Source: an uncultured Eubacteriales bacterium (GTDB lineage Bacteria > Bacillota > Clostridia > Oscillospirales > Butyricicoccaceae). From it: a stretch of 17,913 bases of DNA. The DNA is taken from assembly GCA_900555855.1 (NCBI GenBank), contig USML01000029.1, forward strand, positions 1 to 17,913, read 5' to 3'. Each line of letters starts with the position of its first letter. The stretch's first letter is position 1. Shown here piece by piece: positions 1 through 7,205 of this stretch. The position numbers were made by a program, and so were the translations under genes. The notes beneath the pieces are model-generated. The model was given only the letters and a program-made list of their open reading frames with translations, searched no databases and was not told the DNA's origin.

Positions 1-446
1 CAGGAGGGCAGGTGCATCACGGAGTAACCCTTTTCGTTGACCAGGTCTTCCAGCGTGGCAAAGATCATGCCGGTCTCGCAGGTGACGAAGCCCGCCTCGG
101 TGTTCAGCTCGATGAGCTTGTCCAGACGCTTGATGTCCAGCAGAATGCCGCCGGCCACCGGCAGAGCGCCGCCCTGACTTCCGGAGCCGCCGCCCCAGGT
201 GGTGACGGGAATTTTATAGTAGTTGGCGATCTTCATGACCTTGGATACTTCCTCGGTGGTGCCGGGGCGAACGATGATATCGGGCATGGGGCCCTGCTCA
301 CCGGCATCCTGCCATTTCCGGCTGAGCCAGAAATAGTCCACGGAATATACCGCACGTTCAATTTCCTTGGTGGATACGTTTTCCACACCGACCGCGTCCT
401 CCAACTCGGAACGGATCATGTAGAACATCAAAGACTTGTCTTGCAT
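1..446 (-). CDS. FAD-binding oxidoreductase (GlcD / alkylglycerone-phosphate synthase-like), N-terminal part
   Basis: The first 148 residues are visible; the rest runs off the left edge. The start is the ATG at 444-446, with an AGGGAG ribosome binding site a few bases upstream. The protein reads MQDKSLMFYMIRSELEDAVG and reaches an FAD PCMH-type binding fold: PDIIVRPGTTEEVSKVMKIA (about 54-73) followed by the flavin pyrophosphate loop TTWGGGSGSQGGALP (about 82-96). This is the arrangement of FAD-linked oxidases that act on 2-hydroxy acids such as lactate or glycolate, and of alkylglycerone-phosphate synthases; the loop looks closest to the latter. The C-terminal substrate domain is not visible, so the substrate cannot be named. 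The gene has its own sigma-A promoter and three palindromes around it, suggesting tight control by one regulator. A truncated SIS-domain regulator gene lies upstream in the same direction. Confidence 0.8.
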   Translation of the reverse strand, partial: MQDKSLMFYMIRSELEDAVGVENVSTKEIERAVYSVDYFWLSRKWQDAGEQGPMPDIIVRPGTTEEVSKVMKIANYYKIPVTTWGGGSGSQGGALPVAGGILLDIKRLDKLIELNTEAGFVTCETGMIFATLEDLVNEKGYSVMHLPS

Positions 447-468
447 GGTGCTTCTCCCTTTCTGATTT

Positions 469-483
469 TGTAATGAAATTTCA
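469..483. promoter_or_regulatory. candidate operator, site 3 (in the 5' leader)
   Basis: TGTAATGAAATTTCA contains the perfect palindrome TGAAATTTCA and differs from site 1 at only two positions. It sits in the leader between the promoter and the ribosome binding site of the oxidase gene. The three sites are 43 and 72 bases apart, close to four and seven helical turns. Confidence 0.55.
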
Positions 484-511
484 CATTTGAGAATCATTTT
501 TCGCTTAGAAT

Positions 512-526
512 TGTATTCGCATTACA
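512..526. promoter_or_regulatory. candidate operator, site 2 (just past the transcription start)
   Basis: TGTATTCGCATTACA repeats the TGTAw-N5-wTACA pattern. Read on the other strand it is TGTAATGCGAATACA, matching site 3 at 11 of 15 positions. It lies at about +5 to +19 relative to the predicted start site, a typical repressor position. It is the weakest of the three copies. Confidence 0.45.
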
Positions 527-537
527 TCCTCTTCATA

Positions 538-566
538 AATATAGCACATTGTAATCAGATTTTCAA
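538..566 (-). promoter_or_regulatory. sigma-A promoter of the FAD oxidase gene
   Basis: On the minus strand the -35 box TTGAAA (561-566) is separated by exactly 17 bases from the -10 box TATATT (538-543). Transcription should start near 531, giving a leader of about 85 bases before the ATG at 446. The surrounding DNA is clearly AT-rich against the GC-rich coding sequence. Confidence 0.8.
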
Positions 567-583
567 GCACCGGCAAGAATAAT

Positions 584-598
584 TGTAACGAAATTACA
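584..598. promoter_or_regulatory. candidate operator, site 1 (upstream of -35)
   Basis: TGTAACGAAATTACA is an inverted repeat of TGTAA and TTACA separated by 5 bases. It lies about 18 bases upstream of the oxidase -35 box. It matches the site at 469-483 at 13 of 15 positions, which argues for a single dimeric regulator binding both. The regulator is not identified. Confidence 0.6.
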
Positions 599-640
599 CC
601 TCCAGATTTAGGCATTTCGCCAATTCTGTCAAGAACCTCC

Positions 641-898
641 TCAGTATTTCAGGCTTTCCATACTCTTTTCGATTTGCAGGGACTTTGCCCCATCCGTCCG
701 CATGGCGATATACGTGTAGATGGAGTCCGCGATGGTCAGCGCCGCCACGCGGGAAGCGATGGACACGACCCGGTATTTTGTCTCCTTGGAGTTCGTGTTC
801 AGGCTGATGTCCGCCAGCTTGGACAGGGGATTTTTGCCCGCGCTGGTCAGGGAGATGACCTTTGCCCCCCGATGCTTTGCGGTTTGGGTGCTATCCAC
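641..898 (-). pseudogene. MurR/RpiR-family regulator, C-terminal fragment (SIS domain)
   Basis: Reading leftwards from about 898 to the TGA at 641-643, the minus strand encodes about 85 residues: VDSTQTAKHRGAKVISLTS, then NPLSKLADISLNT, a SKETKYR segment and a final helix ending in SLKY. This is the second half of a sugar-phosphate-binding SIS domain as found at the C-terminus of RpiR/MurR regulators, including the usual AKxRGAKVIxLTS strand. Full-length members are about 280 residues with an N-terminal helix-turn-helix; that domain and the first half of SIS are missing. Upstream of about 898 the frame continues only into antisense of ftsY and stops looking like RpiR. The ATG at 1061-1063 that keeps the frame formally open lies inside ftsY and is not credible. 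The fragment lies just upstream of the FAD oxidase, whose operators it might once have served. Confidence 0.75.
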
Positions 899-902
899 CA
901 CG

Positions 903-1208
903 CAGCGGGAGCTGCCGGAGTCCAGCGTGGAGACGCTGCTGGTGCTGGACGCCACCACCGGACAAAACGCCATCTCCCAGGCGGAGGGCTTCAACAGCGT
1001 GACCAAGCTCACCGGCCTTGTGATCACAAAGCTGGACGGGACGGCCAAGGGCGGCATCGCCATCCATGTGAGCGCCGACCTGAGCGTCCCGGTGAAGTAT
1101 ATCGGCGTGGGCGAGCAGGTGGACGACCTGCTGGAGTTTGACGCCTACGATTTTACCAGAGCCTTTTTCGACGGCGCGCTGGACGAGGCCGCGCCGCCGG
1201 AGAAATAA
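903..1208 (+). pseudogene. ftsY: ftsY, C-terminal fragment (SRP receptor GTPase)
   Basis: From about 903 to the TAA at 1206-1208 the plus strand encodes QRELPESSVETLLVLDATTG and continues through the GTPase motifs TKLDGTAKGG and GVGEQVDDLLEFD. These are the last 100 residues of the NG domain of FtsY, the membrane-side receptor that docks ribosome-bound SRP at the translocon. The earlier parts are absent: the N domain, the P-loop, and the DTAGR segment that should lie about 25-30 residues before this point. Sequence upstream of 903 in the same frame (WVLSTT) does not resemble FtsY. FtsY is normally essential, so a second intact copy must exist or the junction is an assembly error. The following genes form the usual operon downstream of ftsY. 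Confidence 0.85.
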
Positions 1209-1227
1209 AAAGAAAGGGGAGCGCGCC

Positions 1228-1956
1228 ATGGCCAGACACGACGGCAGAGCGCCGGGGGAGATCCGCCCGGTATCCATCATTCCCGATTTTATCCTGTATC
1301 CGGAGGGCAGCGTTCTGATCTCCTGCGGCAATACCAAGGTGATCTGCAACGCCACCGTGGAGGAGAGCGTCCCGCCCTTTTTGAAGGGGCAGGGGAGGGG
1401 CTGGGTCACGGCGGAATATAATATGCTCCCCCGGGCCACCCAGACCCGCTCGCCCCGGGACATCAGCAAGCTCAAGCTCAATGGCCGCGCCGCGGAGATC
1501 CAGCGGCTCATCGGCCGGGCGCTGCGCTCCGTCACCGATCTGGACGGCCTGGGCGAGCGGTGCATCACCATCGACTGCGATGTGATCCAGGCCGACGGCG
1601 GGACCCGCTGCGCCTCCATCACCGGGGCCTTCTGTGCGCTGGTGATCGCGCTGGACAAGCTGCGGCAGCAGGGCGTCTATGCCGATCTGCCCCTTTACAG
1701 CTATGTGGCCGCCGTCAGCGTAGGCGTGGTCCATGAGACCCCCGTCTGCGACCTGGACTATCTGGAGGACAGCGGCGGCGAGGTGGACTTCAACTTCGTC
1801 ATGGACGACGAGAGCAACATCATCGAGCTTCAGGGCACCGGCGAGGAGCGCCCCTTTTCCAAGCGGGAGCTGGACGAGATGTATCTGCTGGCAGAGGGCG
1901 GCATCAAGCAGCTCATCGCCGCCCAGAAGCGGGCGGTGGGCCACCTGTTTCGCTGA
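1228..1956 (+). CDS. rph: Ribonuclease PH
   Basis: This 242-residue protein is full length for RNase PH, the phosphorolytic 3'-5' exonuclease that trims tRNA precursors. It starts MARHDGRAPGEIRPVSI, followed by the RNA-binding/active-site region GQGRGWVTAEYNMLPRATQT (about 55-74), the RLIGRALR helix, and the catalytic phosphate-binding stretch TIDCDVIQADGGTR (114-127). The ATG at 1228 is chosen because it has an AAAGGGGAG ribosome binding site seven bases upstream and matches the normal N-terminus. A start at 1138 in the same frame would overlap ftsY by 71 bases and add unrelated sequence. It follows ftsY by 19 bases and precedes rdgB by 20, so it belongs to the same transcript. Confidence 0.95.
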   Translation: MARHDGRAPGEIRPVSIIPDFILYPEGSVLISCGNTKVICNATVEESVPPFLKGQGRGWVTAEYNMLPRATQTRSPRDISKLKLNGRAAEIQRLIGRALRSVTDLDGLGERCITIDCDVIQADGGTRCASITGAFCALVIALDKLRQQGVYADLPLYSYVAAVSVGVVHETPVCDLDYLEDSGGEVDFNFVMDDESNIIELQGTGEERPFSKRELDEMYLLAEGGIKQLIAAQKRAVGHLFR

Positions 1957-1976
1957 GAGAAGGGAAGAAAAGACCA

Positions 1977-2567
1977 ATGAATTCTTATATGATCGCTACC
2001 AACAACGCCCATAAGCTGGCGGAGATCCGCGCCATTCTGGAAAACGATTCCCGCCGCTTCCTTTCCATGGCGGAGGCGGAGATCCATACCGACCCGGAGG
2101 AGACCGGCGCGACCTTTGAGGAAAACGCCCTGATCAAGGCCCGGGCCGCCTGCCGGGCCTCCGGCCTACCTGCCCTGGCCGACGACAGCGGCCTCTGCGT
2201 GGCTGCGCTGGGCGGAGAGCCTGGCGTCCATTCGGCCCGGTATTGCCCGGGGATCGACGGCGACCGGGTGCGGTTTTTGCTGCAAAGGCTGGAGCACACG
2301 CCGGAGGGGCAGCGGGACGCCTGCTTTGTCTCCGTCATTGCCTGCGTCTGTCCAGACGGGACGGAGTTCACCGTCCGGGGCGAATGTCCCGGCGTCATCC
2401 TGCGGGAGAGCCGGGGTCAGGGCGGCTTCGGCTACGATCCGGTGTTTTTCCTGCCGGAGGAGGGCTGCACCTTTGCGGAAATGCCCCAGAGCCGGAAAAA
2501 CGCCCTTTCCCACCGGGCCCGCTCGCTGGCGAAGATGAAGGAAGCGCTTTCGGCCCGGGGCCTTTGA
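1977..2567 (+). CDS. rdgB: XTP/dITP pyrophosphatase (RdgB/HAM1)
   Basis: The 196-residue protein hydrolyses non-canonical purine nucleotides (ITP, dITP, XTP) to monophosphates, keeping deaminated bases out of DNA and RNA. Visible family motifs are TNNAHKLAEI (8-17) at the substrate pocket, ETGATFEENALIKA (42-55) and ALADDSGLCVAALGGEPGV (66-84), with the metal- and base-binding acidic residues. A C-terminal GFGYDPVFFLPE stretch is followed by RKNALSHRARSL. Length is normal. It starts at the ATG at 1977 with a GAGAAGGGAAG ribosome binding site and lies 20 bases after rph, the common rph-rdgB pairing in Firmicutes. Confidence 0.95.
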   Translation: MNSYMIATNNAHKLAEIRAILENDSRRFLSMAEAEIHTDPEETGATFEENALIKARAACRASGLPALADDSGLCVAALGGEPGVHSARYCPGIDGDRVRFLLQRLEHTPEGQRDACFVSVIACVCPDGTEFTVRGECPGVILRESRGQGGFGYDPVFFLPEEGCTFAEMPQSRKNALSHRARSLAKMKEALSARGL

Positions 2568-2608
2568 GCCAAAAAGAAAGAAATATCAAAAGATTCGAGG
2601 AGATCACC

Positions 2609-2911
2609 ATGCTCACAAGCAAACAACGGGCCTTCCTGCGGGGAATGGCCAACACGATCCCAACCACCCAGCAGATCGGCCGGGACGGCGTTACCGACGC
2701 GGTGTGCCGTCAGGCGGAGGAGGAGCTGAAGGCGAAGGAGCTGATCAAGCTCAAGGTGCTGGAGGGCGCACTTTTGACGGCCCGGGAGGCCAGCGAGCTG
2801 CTCTGTCAGGCCATCGGGGCAGAGCCGGTGCAGTGCATCGGCAGCCGGCTGGTGCTCTATAAGCCCTCGCCGGACAAGCCCAGGATCGTCCTGCCCCGGG
2901 AGCGGGCATGA
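2609..2911 (+). CDS. yhbY: YhbY/CRM-domain RNA-binding protein
   Basis: This 100-residue basic protein is a single CRM (CRS1-YhbY) domain. It has the N-terminal LTSKQRAFLRGMAN helix, a QIGRDGVTDAV segment carrying the GxxG-type RNA-binding loop, a LKAKELIKLKVL strand region, and a terminal RLVLYKPS strand. YhbY proteins associate with precursor large ribosomal subunits. The ATG at 2609 is preceded by GAGGAG at 2597-2602; an upstream start at 2243 in the same frame would run through rdgB and was not used. Its TGA overlaps the next gene's ATG (ATGA at 2908-2911), indicating translational coupling with nadD. Confidence 0.9.
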   Translation: MLTSKQRAFLRGMANTIPTTQQIGRDGVTDAVCRQAEEELKAKELIKLKVLEGALLTAREASELLCQAIGAEPVQCIGSRLVLYKPSPDKPRIVLPRERA

Positions 2912-4071
2912 GGGTCGCCATGTTCGGCGGGACCTTCAACCCGCCGCATCTGGGGCATATGGCGGCGGCCCGGGCCTGCGTGGAGACGCTGGGGCTGGAC
3001 CTGCTGCTGCTGATGCCCGCCAATCTCCCTCCCCATAAGGCCCTGCCGGAGGGCTCTGCCACGCCGGAGCAGCGGCTGGAGATGTGCCGCATCGCGGCGG
3101 CGAAGCTCCCCAACTGCCGGGCCTCCGATCTGGAGCTGCGCCGCCCCGGCCCCAGCTATACGGCAGACACCGCCGCCCTGCTGGCGGAGCAATACCCCGA
3201 GGCGGAGCGCTGGCTGGTGGTGGGGACGGATATGCTGCTCTCCTTTGACCGCTGGCGGCAGCCGGAGCGCATCGCGTCGCTCTGCCGTCTGGCCGCCGTG
3301 GCCCGCAGCGACGAGGACCGGGCCGCGCTGGAGCAAAAGGCGGCCCAGCTGCGCCAGACGCTGGGGGCGCAGGTGGATATCATCCCAAACGCCGCTCTTC
3401 CCGCCGCGTCTACGCAGGTGCGGAGCGGGCTGGCGCCGGCCCTGCTGGATCCGGATGTGGCGGAATATATCCGGCAGAAGGGGCTTTACCGGCCTTCGCT
3501 GGAGACGCTGCGGCAGGCCGTTCAGAAACGAGTCAGCGAGAAGCGCTTTGCCCACATTCTGGGCTGCGAACGGCTGGCGGCGCAGCTGGCGGCCAAATAC
3601 GGCGCAGACGACTATACCGTCCGGGCAGCGGCCATCCTCCACGACTGCACCAAGGGCCTTTCGGAAAAAGAACAGTTGCTTTTGGCGGAAAAATGGCATA
3701 TAATCTCTGATTATGGAACAGAAGATTTCCCCGCCCTGATCCATGCGGATACCGGCGCGGAGACGGCGAAGCGGGAGTTTCGCATGCCGGACGCCGTGGC
3801 CGACGCCATCCGCACCCATACCACCGGGGCGGAGCACATGACGCTGGTCCAGAAGATCCTCTATGTGGCGGATCTCTGCGAGGAGACCCGGACCTATCCC
3901 GGCGCGGCGGAGCTGCGGGCGCTGGCCCTGACGGATCTGGACGCGGCCTATATCGCGGCGCTCCGGCGAACGATGGAATTTGTGCGATCCCAGGGGAGGA
4001 CCCCTTATTATAAAACAGAGCTGGCCCTGCGCGCCGCTCTGCAAACACCTGAAAAGGAGGAAACAACATGA
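2908..4071 (+). CDS. nadD: Fused nicotinate-nucleotide adenylyltransferase and HD-domain Np4N hydrolase (NadD-YqeK)
   Basis: The 387-residue protein has two enzymes in one chain. Residues 1 to about 194 are NadD, which joins ATP to nicotinate mononucleotide in NAD synthesis: GGTFNPPHLGH (7-17) is the nucleotidyltransferase HxGH motif, with LVVGTDML (103-110) and the C-terminal STQVR (168-172) in place of the usual ISST-x-IR. Residues from about 197 are a YqeK-type HD phosphohydrolase: RFAHILGCERLA contains the first metal-binding His, AAILHDCTKG (241-250) is the HD motif, and later LIHADTGAE and KILYVADLCE follow. YqeK proteins cleave diadenosine tetraphosphate symmetrically. In many Firmicutes the two are separate adjacent genes. 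The start overlaps yhbY and the stop overlaps rsfS, each by an ATGA. Confidence 0.9.
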   Translation: MRVAMFGGTFNPPHLGHMAAARACVETLGLDLLLLMPANLPPHKALPEGSATPEQRLEMCRIAAAKLPNCRASDLELRRPGPSYTADTAALLAEQYPEAERWLVVGTDMLLSFDRWRQPERIASLCRLAAVARSDEDRAALEQKAAQLRQTLGAQVDIIPNAALPAASTQVRSGLAPALLDPDVAEYIRQKGLYRPSLETLRQAVQKRVSEKRFAHILGCERLAAQLAAKYGADDYTVRAAAILHDCTKGLSEKEQLLLAEKWHIISDYGTEDFPALIHADTGAETAKREFRMPDAVADAIRTHTTGAEHMTLVQKILYVADLCEETRTYPGAAELRALALTDLDAAYIAALRRTMEFVRSQGRTPYYKTELALRAALQTPEKEETT

Positions 4072-4448
4072 CGGAAATCACCCCCAAGGAGCTGATGGAG
4101 ACCATCGTTTCGGTGGCCGACAGCAAAAAGGCCCGGGATATCGTGGTGATGCAGGTGACGGGCCAGACCACGCTCACCGATTACTTTGTCATCATGACCG
4201 GCACATCCAACACCCATATCCGCGCACTGGGCGACGAGATCGAGCTGCAGGTGAAGGAACGACTGCAGGTCCTGCCGCACCACCGGGAAGGCGTTACCTC
4301 CAACTGGGTGCTGGTGGATTATAACAGCGTGGTGGTCAATATCTTCCAGAAGGAAGCCCGGGAAATGTACGCGCTGGAGCGGCTCTGGAGCGACGGCACC
4401 CGCATCGATATCTCCAATCTGACGGTAAAGGAAGAAGAAAAGCAATGA
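4068..4448 (+). CDS. rsfS: Ribosomal silencing factor RsfS
   Basis: The 126-residue protein belongs to the RsfS/Iojap family, which binds ribosomal protein uL14 and blocks joining of the subunits when nutrients are short. Motifs include [12 protein letters not shown] (19-30), [18 protein letters not shown] (37-54) and, near the end, [20 protein letters not shown] followed by YALERLW. Length is normal. An AAAAGGAGG ribosome binding site sits directly before the ATG at 4068, inside the end of nadD/yqeK. The stop overlaps the leuS ATG (ATGA at 4445-4448). A gene for an LCP (LytR-CpsA-Psr) protein, which separates yqeK and rsfS in some clostridia, is absent here. Confidence 0.95.
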   Translation: MTEITPKELMETIVSVADSKKARDIVVMQVTGQTTLTDYFVIMTGTSNTHIRALGDEIELQVKERLQVLPHHREGVTSNWVLVDYNSVVVNIFQKEAREMYALERLWSDGTRIDISNLTVKEEEKQ

Positions 4449-6856
4449 AATACGAGTTTGACCGCATCGAGAAAAAATGGCAGAAAAAGTGGGAGGAGAC
4501 CGGCGCCTTCCGCGCCTCCGACGACTACAGCAAGCCCAAGTTCTACGCGCTGGTGGAGTTTCCCTATCCCTCCGGCCAGGGCCTGCATGTGGGCCATCCC
4601 CGGTCCTATACCGCGCTGGACATCGTGGTCCGCAAAAAGCGGATGCAGGGCTATAATGTGCTCTATCCCATGGGCTGGGACGCCTTCGGTCTGCCGGCGG
4701 AAAACTTCGCCATCAAGAACCATGTGCATCCGGAGCATTTCACCCGGGAAAACATCCGCCATTTCAAGGAGCAGATGATCTCTCTGGGCCTGAGCTTCGA
4801 CTGGAGCCGGGAGGTGGCCACCATCGACCCGGATTATTATAAATGGACCCAGTGGATCTTCCTGCAGCTCTTCAAGCGCGGCCTGGCCTACAAGGCCTCC
4901 ATGCCCGTCAACTGGTGTACCAGCTGCAAATGCGTTCTGGCCAACGAAGAGGTGGTCAACGGCGTTTGCGAGCGCTGCGGCGCGCCGGTGATCCGCAAGG
5001 AAAAGAGCCAGTGGATGCTGGCCATCACCAAATATGCCCAGCGTCTCATCGACGATCTGGACAAGGTGGACTATATCGAGCGGGTCAAGATCCAGCAGAA
5101 AAACTGGATCGGCCGTTCCACCGGCGCGGAGGTGGATTTTAAGGCCACCACCGGCGAGACCCTCACCGTCTTTACCACCCGGGCCGACACGCTGTTCGGC
5201 GTTTCCTATATGGTCATCTCCCCGGAGCATCCCCTGCTGAAAAAGTGGCTGGATCAGATCGAGAACCGGGCGGAGATCGAGGCCTATCAGCAGGAGGCCG
5301 CCCGCAAGTCGGACTTCGAGCGCACTGAGCTGGCCAAGGACAAGACTGGCGTCCGTATCCGCGGCATCCACGCCATCCATCCCATCACCGGAAAGCCCGT
5401 GCCGCTGTTCGTCTCCGACTATGTGCTCATGGGCTACGGCACCGGCATCGTCATGGGCGTCCCCGGCCACGACCAGCGCGACTGGGACTTTGCCAAGGCC
5501 TTCGATCTGCCCATCATTGAGGTGGTCAAGGGCGGCGATGTGACGAAGGAGGCCTTTGTGGCCAAGGACGATTCCGCCGTCATGGTCAATTCCGATTTCC
5601 TCAACGGCATGACCGTGAAGGAGGCCATCCCCTTCATGAAGCAGTGGGTGGAGGACCACGGCATCGGCCGGCAGAAGGTCAATTACAAGCTGCGGGACTG
5701 GGTCTTCTCCCGTCAGCGCTATTGGGGCGAGCCCATCCCCCTGGTCCATTGCGAAAAGTGCGGCTGGGTGGCCATCCCCGAGGACCAGCTGCCCCTGCGC
5801 CTGCCGGAGGTGGATTCCTATGAGCCCACAGAAAGCGGCGAAAGCCCCCTGGCAAAATGCACCGACTGGATCAATACCACCTGCCCCTGCTGCGGCGGCC
5901 CCGCCCAGCGGGAGACGGATACCATGCCCCAGTGGGCCGGTTCCTCCTGGTATTATCTGCGCTACTGCGATCCCCACAACGACAAGGCCCTGGCCTCCAA
6001 GGAGGCGCTGGACTACTGGATGCCCGTGGACTGGTACAACGGTGGCATGGAGCACACCACCCTGCATCTGCTCTATTCCCGCTTCTGGTATAAGTTCCTT
6101 TACGATATTGGCGTCGTCCCCACCTGTGAGCCCTATCAGAAGCGCACCTCCCACGGCATGATCCTGGGCGAGGGCGGCATCAAGATGTCCAAGAGCCGGG
6201 GCAATGTGGTCAATCCCGACGATATCGTCCGGGAATACGGCGCAGACACCATGCGCCTTTACGAGATGTTCCTGGGCGACTTTGAAAAGGCTGCGCCCTG
6301 GGATCCCAAGGCCATCAAGGGCTGCAAGCGCTTTCTGGACCGGGTCTGGAACCTGAGCGAGAACCTGCAGGAGGGGGAGGAATATTCTCCCGCCAACGAG
6401 GCCGCCATCCATAAGACCATCAAAAAGGTGGGCGAGGACGCCGACAGCCTGAAGGCCAATACCGCCATCGCCGCCATGATGGGCCTTTTGAACCAGCTGG
6501 AGAAAAACGGCTGCAACAAGGCGGAGTTCCGCACCTTCATCACCATCCTCAATCCCTTCGCCCCCCATGTGACGGAGGAGATGAACGAGCTGCTGGGCGG
6601 GAAGGAGCCGCTGTGCCATGCGGCCTGGCCCGTTTACGACGAGAGCAAGACCGTGGACCAGAGCCTGGAGCTGGCCGTTCAGGTCAACGGCAAGGTCCGC
6701 TCCGTCATCACCGTGGCCGCCGAGGCCAGCGAGGACGAAATGCGGGAGACCGCCCTGGCCGACGCCAAGGTCCAGGCGGCGCTTTCCGGCATGCAGGTGG
6801 TCAAATCAATTGTTATTAAAAAGAAAATCGTCAATTTTGTGGTGAAACCGCAGTAA
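4445..6856 (+). CDS. leuS: Leucyl-tRNA synthetase
   Basis: The 803-residue class I synthetase charges tRNA-Leu. [17 protein letters not shown] contains the HIGH-type signature HVGH (48-51), and KMSKSRGN (starting at 580) is the second ATP-binding signature. A zinc-binding-type CTSC...CERC cluster begins at C158. The editing domain is intact, with the threonine-rich TTRADTLFG and the [17 protein letters not shown] segment. A second CEKCG...CPCCGG cluster lies before the catalytic half, and the anticodon-binding and C-terminal domains are complete, so nothing is truncated. It overlaps rsfS by 4 bases and is the last gene of the operon. There is no T-box leader, since no untranslated space precedes it. 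No terminator is visible after it; the rpsU promoter starts 5 bases past the stop. Confidence 0.97.
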   Translation: MKYEFDRIEKKWQKKWEETGAFRASDDYSKPKFYALVEFPYPSGQGLHVGHPRSYTALDIVVRKKRMQGYNVLYPMGWDAFGLPAENFAIKNHVHPEHFTRENIRHFKEQMISLGLSFDWSREVATIDPDYYKWTQWIFLQLFKRGLAYKASMPVNWCTSCKCVLANEEVVNGVCERCGAPVIRKEKSQWMLAITKYAQRLIDDLDKVDYIERVKIQQKNWIGRSTGAEVDFKATTGETLTVFTTRADTLFGVSYMVISPEHPLLKKWLDQIENRAEIEAYQQEAARKSDFERTELAKDKTGVRIRGIHAIHPITGKPVPLFVSDYVLMGYGTGIVMGVPGHDQRDWDFAKAFDLPIIEVVKGGDVTKEAFVAKDDSAVMVNSDFLNGMTVKEAIPFMKQWVEDHGIGRQKVNYKLRDWVFSRQRYWGEPIPLVHCEKCGWVAIPEDQLPLRLPEVDSYEPTESGESPLAKCTDWINTTCPCCGGPAQRETDTMPQWAGSSWYYLRYCDPHNDKALASKEALDYWMPVDWYNGGMEHTTLHLLYSRFWYKFLYDIGVVPTCEPYQKRTSHGMILGEGGIKMSKSRGNVVNPDDIVREYGADTMRLYEMFLGDFEKAAPWDPKAIKGCKRFLDRVWNLSENLQEGEEYSPANEAAIHKTIKKVGEDADSLKANTAIAAMMGLLNQLEKNGCNKAEFRTFITILNPFAPHVTEEMNELLGGKEPLCHAAWPVYDESKTVDQSLELAVQVNGKVRSVITVAAEASEDEMRETALADAKVQAALSGMQVVKSIVIKKKIVNFVVKPQ

Positions 6857-6861
6857 ATCCC

Positions 6862-6890
6862 TTGACAAACGCGCCGGGCTTGCATATAAT
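6862..6890 (+). promoter_or_regulatory. Consensus sigma-A promoter of rpsU
   Basis: TTGACA (6862-6867) and TATAAT (6885-6890) are separated by exactly 17 bases, a perfect match to the vegetative consensus. Transcription should start near 6897, giving a leader of about 44 bases. Its strength fits a ribosomal protein gene. Confidence 0.93.
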
Positions 6891-6940
6891 ATACCTGTGA
6901 TGCGTGTCATCGTTTTCTGTTCATGGAGGGAGGGAAGAAA

Positions 6941-7123
6941 ATGTCTGAGATCCGTGTGAAACCGGATGAGTCTTTGGATAACGCGCTGCGTCGTTTTAAG
7001 CGCTCCTGCGCGAAGTCCGGTGTGCTTTCCGAACTCCGCAAGCGTGAGTGCTACGAGAGCCCCAGCGTCAAGCGCCGCAAGAAGAGCGAAGCCGCTCGCG
7101 CCAAGAAAAAAATGTATCGCTGA
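6941..7123 (+). CDS. rpsU: 30S ribosomal protein S21
   Basis: The 60-residue highly basic protein is a full-length bS21, a late-assembling small-subunit protein near the anti-Shine-Dalgarno region of 16S rRNA. It reads [20 protein letters not shown], then [20 protein letters not shown], ending KKKMYR. The ATG at 6941 is chosen over an in-frame start at 6923 because GGAGGGAGGGA (6925-6935) serves as its ribosome binding site. The gene has its own promoter and terminator and so forms a single-gene transcript, although leuS messages could read through into it. Confidence 0.97.
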   Translation: MSEIRVKPDESLDNALRRFKRSCAKSGVLSELRKRECYESPSVKRRKKSEAARAKKKMYR

Positions 7124-7139
7124 GTTGATCGTTTTTCCG

Positions 7140-7172
7140 GATGCCGCAGAGTTTTTCTGCGGCATCTTTTTT
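7140..7172 (+). terminator. Intrinsic terminator of rpsU
   Basis: An 11-bp perfect stem, GATGCCGCAGA (7140-7150) with TCTGCGGCATC (7156-7166), closes a 5-base loop and is followed by six T (7167-7172). Confidence 0.95.
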
Positions 7173-7205
7173 CAAACGGCTCTGGCCGTGACGGGAGGAA
7201 ACAAG

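Noticed and set aside
641..1063. A continuous 140-residue minus-strand frame as one intact protein
   Set aside because: Only the part below about 898 resembles an RpiR regulator. The rest is antisense of ftsY, so the frame crosses the junction by chance.
1138..1227. An N-terminal extension of RNase PH from an ATG at 1138
   Set aside because: It overlaps the end of ftsY, has no ribosome binding site and adds residues not seen in RNase PH. The ATG at 1228 has a good site.
4380..4445. A T-box leader for leuS
   Set aside because: leuS overlaps rsfS by 4 bases, leaving no untranslated leader, and no specifier or antiterminator structure is visible.
4319..6619. A 766-residue open frame on the minus strand opposite leuS, and similar long antisense frames opposite nadD, rnfC, the methyltransferase and the lipid kinase genes
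   Set aside because: High GC and biased codon use leave antisense frames open. The encoded sequences are low-complexity His/Gly/Leu-rich and show no motifs, and the sense strand holds complete known proteins.
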